Assembly: GCF_002101735.1 (NCBI RefSeq)
Contig: NZ_LQPE01000163.1
Location: 1 to 64,000 of the forward strand
Length of the DNA stretch: 64,000 nucleotides
Reading direction: 5' to 3'
From: Mycobacterium kyorinense
GTDB lineage: Bacteria; Actinomycetota; Actinomycetes; Mycobacteriales; Mycobacteriaceae
Position numbers and translations under genes: made by a program
Shown here: piece by piece, positions 8,527-15,157 of the stretch
How positions within the stretch are numbered: position 1 is the first letter of the stretch
Layout of the letters: every line of letters begins with the position of its first letter
The notes under the pieces: generated by a model
Databases searched by the model: none
What the model saw: the letters and a program-made list of their open reading frames with translations, nothing else
Told to the model about the DNA's origin: nothing

Positions 8527-9051
8527 ATGACTGACGTACACAAGGTGATCGAGGACGCCCTGAACGCCAGCCATCTGACTTACTCGCGGCACGAGGGTGC
8601 GCACGGCGGCTCGCCCGGGGTGGTCGTGGAGCTGCCCGGCGAACGCAAACTCACGACCAACACGATCCTGAGCATCGGCGAGCATTCGGTGCGCGTCGAG
8701 GCGTTCGTGTGCCGTAAGCCCGACGAGAACCACGAGGGTGTCTACCGGTTTCTGCTGCGTCGCAACCGCCGCCTCTACGGCGTCGCGTACACGCTCGACA
8801 ACGTCGGCGACATCTACTTGGTGGGCCGGATGTCGCTGGCGTCGGTGAGCGCGGCCGAAGTCGACCGGGTGCTCGGCCAGGTGCTCGAGGCGGTGGATTC
8901 GGACTTCAATACGTTGCTGGAGTTGGGTTTTCGGTCGTCGATCCAAAAAGAGTGGGAGTGGCGGCTGTCGCGCGGCGAGTCACTGAAGAACCTGGAGGCG
9001 TTCGCGCATTTGATCGACGAGGACGACGACGCGGACACCGGACGCGCGTGA
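8527..9051 (+). CDS. YbjN-domain protein (Rv0487 type)
   Basis: 174 aa, YbjN/type III secretion chaperone-like fold: N-terminal helix (VHKVIEDALNASHLTYSR), a beta sheet region with KLTTNTILSIGEHSVRVEAFV, an Arg/Tyr-rich LLRRNRRLYGVAYTLD, and a long C-terminal helix. No enzyme motif is visible; YbjN proteins behave as cytosolic stress-linked or chaperone-like factors. The ATG at 8527 directly follows the MIRU-like unit. gpm1 starts 13 bp downstream; the LysE-type exporter that separates the two in M. tuberculosis (from memory) is not present. Confidence 0.85.
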   Translation: MTDVHKVIEDALNASHLTYSRHEGAHGGSPGVVVELPGERKLTTNTILSIGEHSVRVEAFVCRKPDENHEGVYRFLLRRNRRLYGVAYTLDNVGDIYLVGRMSLASVSAAEVDRVLGQVLEAVDSDFNTLLELGFRSSIQKEWEWRLSRGESLKNLEAFAHLIDEDDDADTGRA

Positions 9052-9064
9052 GAGACTTGCCGGC

Positions 9065-9814
9065 ATGGCAGAGACTTCCAGGCTGGTGTTGCTCCGCCAC
9101 GGCGAGAGCGAATGGAACGCGCTGAACCTGTTCACCGGCTGGGTGGACGTCGACTTGACCGACAAGGGCCGCGCCGAAGCGGTCCGCAGCGGCGAGCTGA
9201 TGGTCGAACACGACCTGCTGCCCGACGTGGTGTACACCTCGCTGCTGCGGCGGGCGATCACCACCGCCAATGTGGCGCTGGACGTCGCGGACCGGCACTG
9301 GATCCCGGTGCGGCGCAGCTGGCGGCTCAACGAACGCCACTACGGCGCATTGCAGGGCCTGGACAAGGCCGAAACCAAGGCCCGCTACGGCGACGAGCAG
9401 TTCATGGCGTGGCGGCGCAGCTATGACACGCCGCCGCCGCCGATCGAGAAGGGCAGCCAGTTCAGCCAGGACGCCGACCCGCGCTACGCCAACATCGGCG
9501 GCGGCCCGTTGACCGAATGCCTGGCCGACGTGGTGGCCCGGTTCCTGCCGTATTTCACCGACGTCGTCGTGCCGGACCTGCGCTCCGGCAAGACCGTGCT
9601 GATCGCCGCGCACGGCAACTCGCTGCGGGCGCTGGTCAAGTACCTCGACGGCATGTCCGACGAGGAGGTCGTCGGGCTCAACATCCCGACCGGGATCCCG
9701 CTGCGCTACGACTTGGACGCCGACCTGCGGCCCACGGTCGCCGGCGGGACTTATCTGGATCCCGAGGCCGCCGCCGTCGGCGCGGCCGCGGTCGCCAGCC
9801 AGGGCACCCGCTGA
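9065..9814 (+). CDS. gpm1: 2,3-bisphosphoglycerate-dependent phosphoglycerate mutase
   Basis: 249 aa, the usual length of dPGM, which interconverts 3- and 2-phosphoglycerate in glycolysis. The phospho-acceptor histidine is His12 in LLRHGESEWN; further signatures are FTGWVDVDLTDKG, TSLLRRAITT, RRSWRLNERHYGALQGL and the second histidine in IAAHGNSLRAL. Start ATG at 9065. The senX3-regX3 pair follows after a 130-bp gap; in M. tuberculosis the same neighbours occur. Confidence 0.97.
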   Translation: MAETSRLVLLRHGESEWNALNLFTGWVDVDLTDKGRAEAVRSGELMVEHDLLPDVVYTSLLRRAITTANVALDVADRHWIPVRRSWRLNERHYGALQGLDKAETKARYGDEQFMAWRRSYDTPPPPIEKGSQFSQDADPRYANIGGGPLTECLADVVARFLPYFTDVVVPDLRSGKTVLIAAHGNSLRALVKYLDGMSDEEVVGLNIPTGIPLRYDLDADLRPTVAGGTYLDPEAAAVGAAAVASQGTR

Positions 9815-9846
9815 TGCGTCGACGGGCTCGTTTGGCAAACAACACA

Positions 9847-9865
9847 TGAACAGCGGTCGAACACC
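9847..9865 (-). promoter_or_regulatory. Candidate PHO-box-like direct repeat upstream of senX3
   Basis: The plus strand reads TGAACAGCGGTCGAACACC. On the minus strand this is two TGTTC(G/A) half-sites with an 11-bp period, the spacing typical of PhoB/RegX3-class operators. RegX3 is known to bind the senX3 promoter in M. tuberculosis, so autoregulation is plausible. The match is short and no footprint is available, hence low confidence. Confidence 0.3.
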
Positions 9866-9944
9866 TTCGCCGCAGGGTGTGACATGTCCGGTTTTGGCCT
9901 TGCGCTGCTGGGGTGAAGTTCATGGGGATTTGTAGGATTTTTAT

Positions 9945-11171
9945 GTGACTGTGTTCTCGGCGCTGTCGCTGGCCGGGGTATCGATTCTCTTGGCGTTGGC
10001 CACGGGGATCGCCATCGGCACCCGACTGGCGCCGCGGGTCGTCGAGCGACGGCAACGGGTGGCGGCTGAATGGGCCGGCATCACCGTCGCGCAGATGCTG
10101 CAGCGCATCGTCGCCCTGACCCCGGTGGGCACCGCGGTGGTCGACAGCCACCGCGACGTGGTGTATCTGAACGACCGCGCCAGGGAACTGGGGCTGGTGC
10201 GGGACCGCCTGCTCGACGATGAGGCGTGGGATGCGGCGCGGCGGACGCTCGCCGGTGGCGAGGACGTGGAGTTCGACCTGCTGCCGGGTAAGCGCACCGG
10301 GCCGGGACGATCCGACTTGTCGGTGCACGGGCAGGCGCGGCTGTTGAGCGAGGAGGATCGCCGCTTCGCGGTGGTATTCGTCTACGACCAGTCCGAGTAC
10401 GCCCGCATGGAGGCGGCCAGGCGCGACTTCGTCGCCAACGTCAGCCATGAGCTCAAGACCCCCGTCGGCGCGATGGCCGTGCTCGCCGAGGCGCTGCTCG
10501 CCTCCGCCGACGACCCGGAGACGGTGCGCCGGTTCGGTGAAAGGGTCCTCGTCGAGGCCAAGCGGCTGGGTGACATGGTCGGCGAGCTCATCGAGCTGTC
10601 CCGGCTGCAGGGCGCCGAGCGGCTGCCCGACCTTGGTGCCGTCGACGTGGATACCGTTGTCTCTGAAGCGATTTCACGCCACAAGGTAGCGGCTGAGAAT
10701 GCCGACATCGAGGTCCGTACCGACGCGCCCAGCGGCCTGCGGGTGCTGGGGGACCAGGCGCTGCTGATCACCGCGCTGGCCAACCTGGTATCCAATGCGA
10801 TCGCCTACTCGCCGCGCGGATCGCTGGTGTCGATCAGCCGTCGCCGTCGCGACAACAACGTCGAGATCGCCGTCACGGACCGGGGTATCGGCATTCCGCG
10901 CAAAGACCAGGAGCGGGTCTTCGAGCGGTTCTACCGCGGCGACAAGGCGCGCTCGCGGGCCACCGGCGGGACCGGGCTTGGACTGGCGATCGTCAAGCAC
11001 GTCGCGGCAAACCACAACGGCAGCATCGGATTGTGGAGCCAACCGGGTACCGGCTCGACGTTCACGCTGTCGATCCCGGCCTACCACGACGAACTCGAAA
11101 AGCCGCCGGAGCCCCAAACTCGAACCAAGAAAGCACTTGCACCCGTACGAGAGGAAGAACTACGTCGATGA
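9945..11171 (+). CDS. senX3: Two-component sensor histidine kinase SenX3
   Basis: 408 aa. One N-terminal membrane helix (residues 5-26), a PAS-like region (about 46-150), a DHp domain with the phospho-acceptor His168 in ANVSHELKTPVG, and a HATPase domain with N box (NLVSNAIAYSP), G1 (DRGIGIP), F box (FERFYRG) and G2 (GGTGLGLAI). With RegX3 it controls the phosphate-starvation response, with input from the Pst system. Start GTG at 9945, because the ATG two bases upstream runs straight into a stop. The stop TGA lies within the ATGA that opens the 53-bp MIRU before regX3. Confidence 0.97.
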   Translation: MTVFSALSLAGVSILLALATGIAIGTRLAPRVVERRQRVAAEWAGITVAQMLQRIVALTPVGTAVVDSHRDVVYLNDRARELGLVRDRLLDDEAWDAARRTLAGGEDVEFDLLPGKRTGPGRSDLSVHGQARLLSEEDRRFAVVFVYDQSEYARMEAARRDFVANVSHELKTPVGAMAVLAEALLASADDPETVRRFGERVLVEAKRLGDMVGELIELSRLQGAERLPDLGAVDVDTVVSEAISRHKVAAENADIEVRTDAPSGLRVLGDQALLITALANLVSNAIAYSPRGSLVSISRRRRDNNVEIAVTDRGIGIPRKDQERVFERFYRGDKARSRATGGTGLGLAIVKHVAANHNGSIGLWSQPGTGSTFTLSIPAYHDELEKPPEPQTRTKKALAPVREEELRR

Positions 11172-11220
11172 CCCGCGCTGACGACGATGCAGAGCGAAGC
11201 GATGAGGAGGAGCAGCGCTG
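11168..11220 (+). repeat. Single 53-bp MIRU between senX3 and regX3
   Basis: Exactly 53 bases lie between the ATG that overlaps the senX3 stop (ATGA at 11168) and the regX3 ATG at 11221. The unit contains the GAGCGAAGCGATGAGGAGG core known from the senX3-regX3 intercistronic MIRU of M. tuberculosis (MIRU-04/ETR-D locus), where 77-bp units and a terminal 53-bp unit are described. Here only one 53-bp unit is present. It supplies the AGGAGGAG ribosome-binding region for regX3. Confidence 0.85.
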
Positions 11221-11904
11221 ATGACCAGTGTGCTGATCGTGGAGGACGAGGAGTCGCTGGCCGATCCGCTGGCGTTTCTGTTACGCAAGGAGGGCTTCGA
11301 GGCCACCGTGGTGACCGACGGGCCGTCGGCGCTGGCCGAATTCGACCGTGCCGGTGCGGATATCGTGCTGCTCGACCTGATGCTGCCGGGCATGTCCGGC
11401 ACCGACGTGTGCAAGCAGTTGCGCGCGCGTTCGAGCGTGCCGGTGATCATGGTGACGGCCCGCGACAGTGAAATCGACAAGGTGGTCGGCCTGGAGTTGG
11501 GCGCCGACGACTACGTGACCAAGCCGTATTCCGCCCGGGAGTTGATCGCCCGAATCCGGGCCGTGCTGCGCCGCGGCGGCGACGACGACTCCGAGGTCGC
11601 CGACGGGGTGCTGGAATCCGGGCCGGTGCGCATGGACGTCGAACGCCACGTGGTGTCGGTGAACGGTGAGCAGATCACGTTGCCGCTCAAGGAATTCGAC
11701 TTGCTGGAGTACCTGATGCGCAACAGTGGCCGGGTGCTGACCCGCGGCCAGCTGATCGATCGGGTGTGGGGCGCCGACTACGTTGGCGACACCAAGACGC
11801 TCGACGTGCACGTCAAGCGGCTGCGCTCCAAGATCGAAGCCGACCCGGCCAACCCGGTGCACCTGGTGACGGTGCGCGGCCTGGGCTACAAGCTGGAGGG
11901 CTAG
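11221..11904 (+). CDS. regX3: Two-component response regulator RegX3
   Basis: 227 aa OmpR/PhoB-type regulator. The receiver domain has the acidic pocket (VEDEES), the phospho-acceptor Asp52 in LLDLMLPGMSG, a Thr in VTAR and the conserved Lys in YVTKPYS. The C-terminal winged helix includes LPLKEFDLLEYLMRNSGRVLTRGQLIDRVWG and LRSKIE. RegX3 activates phosphate-limitation genes. Start ATG at 11221, preceded by AGGAGGAGCAGCGCTG. It is the last backbone gene before the accessory block. Confidence 0.97.
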   Translation: MTSVLIVEDEESLADPLAFLLRKEGFEATVVTDGPSALAEFDRAGADIVLLDLMLPGMSGTDVCKQLRARSSVPVIMVTARDSEIDKVVGLELGADDYVTKPYSARELIARIRAVLRRGGDDDSEVADGVLESGPVRMDVERHVVSVNGEQITLPLKEFDLLEYLMRNSGRVLTRGQLIDRVWGADYVGDTKTLDVHVKRLRSKIEADPANPVHLVTVRGLGYKLEG

Positions 11905-11931
11905 TAGGTAGCGCTCGCGCGGAGGCCACCA

Positions 11932-11951
11932 TTGACAGCGCGCGTTGTCAA
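11932..11951. promoter_or_regulatory. 20-bp near-perfect palindrome before the first MpaB-type gene
   Basis: TTGACAGCGCGCGTTGTCAA is an inverted repeat with 9 of 10 positions matching between arms. It lies 25 bp upstream of the ATG at 11977, in the 72-bp gap after regX3, and its left arm also looks like a -35 hexamer. Size and symmetry fit a TetR-type operator; the cognate regulator is unknown. Confidence 0.5.
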
Positions 11952-11976
11952 CAGTAGGTTCGGCTGTGGGTAAATC

Positions 11977-12888
11977 ATGGATGGCCAAGGGGATTCCCGG
12001 CTCGACGGGCGCTTGCAACTCGGTCCAGACTCGCTGCTTTGGCGATGGGCCGGGGACATGCGGATCGCGTTCGAGGGCGGCACCGCCGGCCTGTTGCAGA
12101 CCATGCACCCGGCGATCGGGTATGCGCTGATCGAGCACTCCAACTTCTTCGACGATCCTGTCGATCGGGTATTCCGTTCTCTGCCAGGGATTCTCGGCAC
12201 GGTCTACAATGGGCCGCAGGCGGAAACCACCGGCCGGCAAGTCCGCGACTACCACCGCGACATCAAGGGCGTCCAGCCGGACGGAACGCGCTACCACGCG
12301 CTCAATCCCGAGACCTATTGGTGGGCGCACGCCACTTTCCAGCGGATGGTGGAGCGCGTCGCCGAGTTCTGGGACACCCACCGCCTCACCGAGACTGAGC
12401 GCGACCAGCTTTACCGGGAAGGGTGCGAGTGGTATCGCCAGTACGGGATGACCGAATCCGTGCTGCCGGGCGACCGCGCCGAGTTCGACAGCCAATGGGT
12501 CCACTACTGCGACGAGGTCCTAGAGCCCAACCCCGCTTCTGATTACCTGATCGAGTTCATCAACCGCACCGCGATCCCGGACATGAGCTCGTCGCCGTTT
12601 TTCCCCGCGCCGCCCGCGCTCAAGCCCATCGCCAACCGACTGCTTCCGGCCTGGCCGGTGCGTGCGCTGCTGGCGCCGCCGATGCGGCTGGTGATCTTCG
12701 GCGGGCTGCCGGCCAGCGTGCGGGAGCGATTCCAAATCTCCTGGACGGCATACGATCAACGCGCCTACACCGCGGTGCGCGCTTCGATCCGCGCGGCGTG
12801 GCCGTATGTGCCGGCATCGCTGAAATGGCATTACACCGCTCGCAAGGGGTGGCTGCGCGAAACCGGGAAACTGCCGAGGCGTTTCTAG
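11977..12888 (+). CDS. MpaB/DUF2236-family oxygenase (short form)
   Basis: 303 aa DUF2236 protein, the family of fungal MpaB and of latex-clearing proteins, which are heme-linked oxygenases acting on isoprenoid or other hydrophobic chains. Family features: LWRWAGDMRIAFEGG near the N-terminus, LLQTMHP (His44), YHRDIKG (His93) and WWAHATFQRMVE (His118), then a C-terminal all-helical part. His118 aligns by eye with the conserved HAT motif. No signal peptide or clear membrane helix. Start ATG at 11977. It is convergent with a longer MpaB-type gene only 6 bp away. Confidence 0.8.
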   Translation: MDGQGDSRLDGRLQLGPDSLLWRWAGDMRIAFEGGTAGLLQTMHPAIGYALIEHSNFFDDPVDRVFRSLPGILGTVYNGPQAETTGRQVRDYHRDIKGVQPDGTRYHALNPETYWWAHATFQRMVERVAEFWDTHRLTETERDQLYREGCEWYRQYGMTESVLPGDRAEFDSQWVHYCDEVLEPNPASDYLIEFINRTAIPDMSSSPFFPAPPALKPIANRLLPAWPVRALLAPPMRLVIFGGLPASVRERFQISWTAYDQRAYTAVRASIRAAWPYVPASLKWHYTARKGWLRETGKLPRRF

Positions 12889-12894
12889 GTCGAC

Positions 12895-14253
12895 CTAACG
12901 GATTGGACAGCCCGCCGGCGTGTTCGGGGTTTGGTCGTGATGTTTGAACGGCGAGCCGTTGACTCCCGCGCGCTTCGCGAGGACTTTGGTCAACCGCACA
13001 CCGGCCAGCTCCCAGGGATCGCCAAACGCCGCGCGGGTAGCCATCCGGACCCGCCGACCGGGGATCCGGTCCGTCAGCATCCGAGACTTCACGGCCGTAT
13101 GAACAGCCAACCCGGTCAACATCTTCCACGGTTGCAACGGCACATCGCGGTATGGCGTCGCGGCCACCAATGCGCGGGCCAGCGCGTCACCGCTGTAATA
13201 CGCGACAGCGCCGATCGCCGGCGAAACAGCCGATCGGGCAAGCGTTCCGGCCACTCCGGGAACCCGAGCGAGGTTGTCGGAAGCGGCGCCCGCCATCTGG
13301 GCGGTCCAATCGGTCGGGCCGCCGGCAGTGGAAGTCGCATACTGCGCCAACATAATTGCATCTTCGGCGTTGGTCGGGATTATCTCCGGTGCAACACCGA
13401 ACACGTAGGCGATGTAGGACCAGTACAGCATCACCGCGTCCATCTCCGCGCGCGACTTCTTCCGGCCATGATTGTGATCGGTGAGCATTGGCAACAGTGC
13501 GAACGTAACTGCCGCGCCCATCGTCAGACTGGTCGAGATCGGGTTGCCATGAAAGTCGAAATGGTCATCGCCCCAGGAGTTCCGGAGTCCGATCCGTACT
13601 TGGGAGTGCATCAGCCGGACCCGCACGGTGTTCTTGAATTCGTCGCCGAAACGATCCAGGAAGCCCGGTTTGGTCGCGTCGAAGAACCATTGCACGGTTT
13701 CGACATTGCGCACCGCGAATCGGTTGACGAACCGGCCGGTTGCCCCGACCGCCGAAGACACCTCGGCGCCGACGAAGGTGCCGATCGCGTCCTGGATCAC
13801 CATTCCGACCTTGCCGGCCAGGGAACAGTCAATCCATAGCCGCCGGCCCTGTTTCCATACTCTCGGGTCGTGCCACGCCGGCGGATTGTCCAGGCTGGCA
13901 AAGAGATCCACCAGCTCCTGCGGTGGATCGTCCAGTGCATCGATACCCTGTTCAAGCGCTTGGTCGAGCAGTCGGCGGCCATGTTTCGCACCGATCTCGC
14001 GAAACTTCATGGCCACCGCGTCCATCAGGCGATCGCCTTGCCAGTAATGGTCGATGAACAACGCCAGCAGCTGGGACTGCCGCTCCGACAGCGACGTCGG
14101 TTTGAATGCGTCGAACACCGGCAAGGCACTCCAGGCCGGGTCGGGTTGTAACCGTGGGGGCGCCGGCCGCAACGGCATCCCCGGTTCGTAGTAGTAGTCG
14201 TAGCGGTGTCGCCCCGCCGTCACGGGCGTGGCCGGCGTCGCTGCCTTGGTCAT
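12895..14253 (-). CDS. MpaB/DUF2236-family oxygenase (long form)
   Basis: 452 aa. A second DUF2236 protein, longer than its neighbour and of a distinct subfamily: N-terminal RYDYYYEPGMPLRPAPP, a central helical region (GTFVGAEVSSAVGATGRFVNRFAVRNVETVQWF), MHSQVRIGLRNSWGDDHFDFHGNPISTSLTMGAAVTFALLPML with several histidines, then YWSYIAYVFGVAPEIIPTN. The family is linked to heme-dependent oxidation of hydrophobic substrates; the substrate here is unknown. Start at 14253, divergent from the TetR gene at 14368 across 114 bp, so that regulator is its likely controller. Confidence 0.78.
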   Translation of the reverse strand: MTKAATPATPVTAGRHRYDYYYEPGMPLRPAPPRLQPDPAWSALPVFDAFKPTSLSERQSQLLALFIDHYWQGDRLMDAVAMKFREIGAKHGRRLLDQALEQGIDALDDPPQELVDLFASLDNPPAWHDPRVWKQGRRLWIDCSLAGKVGMVIQDAIGTFVGAEVSSAVGATGRFVNRFAVRNVETVQWFFDATKPGFLDRFGDEFKNTVRVRLMHSQVRIGLRNSWGDDHFDFHGNPISTSLTMGAAVTFALLPMLTDHNHGRKKSRAEMDAVMLYWSYIAYVFGVAPEIIPTNAEDAIMLAQYATSTAGGPTDWTAQMAGAASDNLARVPGVAGTLARSAVSPAIGAVAYYSGDALARALVAATPYRDVPLQPWKMLTGLAVHTAVKSRMLTDRIPGRRVRMATRAAFGDPWELAGVRLTKVLAKRAGVNGSPFKHHDQTPNTPAGCPIR

Positions 14254-14367
14254 CGCGAAGTCCTTCCCGCCATCGGCGACTCACGTCACAAATCCACGAT
14301 AAAGCTGAACAGAACTCACTTACAATTCAGTTTTGTCAGGGCCAGCGGCTCCAACGCGGGGGACCAT

Positions 14368-15012
14368 ATGACCACGTCAAAGAGGAAAAATCCAACACAG
14401 AAGAGGGCCCAGGAAACGATCAAGCGGATCCTTGACGCTGCGGCTCAGCTTCTCGGCGGGATCGGTTATCACCAGTTGTCGACCAACCAGATCGCCGAAC
14501 AGGCGCATGTGAGCATCGGAACGGTCTACCGCTACTTCAACGACAAGAGCGACATCATCTCGGCACTGCGGGCGCGGGCCGAAGGCGACATCATGCACCG
14601 CCTCATCGACGGGCTTGCGGCGGCATCGGCCATGGAGGCTCCGGCGGCAGGGCGACACGTGGTAACCACACTCGTCGAGGCGCTCGAACGCCATCGCGGC
14701 GTGATCACCGCGATCGTCAATGACCTGCCGATGGGCATCCAAAGCAACGTTCTGCCGACAATCGAGCAGCAGCTGTACCACATCGCCCGACTCGCCTTGC
14801 TGCAGCGTTTTCCGCAGCTGTCGGCGCGGGATACCGACGAAATACTTTATCTCGGAATGGGAATCGTGCTACACACCGCACTGCGGATCGCGATCGGACG
14901 ACCGCCGCATCTGGACCGCGAATCGTTGATCGACCGAACCGCAACACTGGTGAGCGCGGCATCGATCGTGGCCGGTGACACGGCATCGACATCGGTAACC
15001 GCGCAGAACTGA
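14368..15012 (+). CDS. TetR-family transcriptional regulator
   Basis: 214 aa. The N-terminal helix-turn-helix is clear (QLSTNQIAEQAHVSIGTVYRYFNDKSDIISAL, about residues 36-67), followed by a helical ligand-binding domain. The ATG at 14368 follows a GGGGGA ribosome-binding site and gives a normal TetR length; an upstream ATG in the same frame would add a tail inside the divergent promoter. It lies between the divergent MpaB-type gene and the ephD-like gene. Palindromes in this gap and at 15081 are candidate targets. Confidence 0.9.
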   Translation: MTTSKRKNPTQKRAQETIKRILDAAAQLLGGIGYHQLSTNQIAEQAHVSIGTVYRYFNDKSDIISALRARAEGDIMHRLIDGLAAASAMEAPAAGRHVVTTLVEALERHRGVITAIVNDLPMGIQSNVLPTIEQQLYHIARLALLQRFPQLSARDTDEILYLGMGIVLHTALRIAIGRPPHLDRESLIDRTATLVSAASIVAGDTASTSVTAQN

Positions 15013-15061
15013 CAAATCTGTCGGACGCATAAGCGACGACAGTGTTCGCCGCCGGGACATC

Positions 15062-15122
15062 TTGACATTCCTATTACAGACGGTACACGATACCGATAGT
15101 AATGCGGACTGACGTGTCACAC
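15062..15122 (+). promoter_or_regulatory. Promoter region of ephD-like gene with two operator-like elements
   Basis: A TTGACA hexamer is at 15062-15067. A perfect 5-bp-arm palindrome CGGTACACGATACCG lies at 15081-15095, where a -10 box would sit. At 15107-15122 GACTGACGTGTCACAC is a weaker copy (12 of 16 on the reverse strand) of the element shared by the mce, monooxygenase and PF10118 promoters. The gene starts at 15158. Repression by the TetR at 14368 or by the regulator at 39529 is possible. Confidence 0.45.
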
Positions 15123-15157
15123 AGTTAATTGTCAGCACTGCCGGACGGAGCATCGGG

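Noticed and set aside
12888..12895. AGGTCGACCT at the convergent end of the two MpaB-type genes as a terminator or recombination site
   Set aside because: A ten-base palindrome overlapping a coding end in G+C-rich DNA is too short to support either role.
14277..14291. GACTCACGTCAC in the gap between the long MpaB gene and the TetR gene as another copy of the shared operator
   Set aside because: The half-sites are present but the centre is two bases shorter than in the strong sites, so the spacing is wrong.
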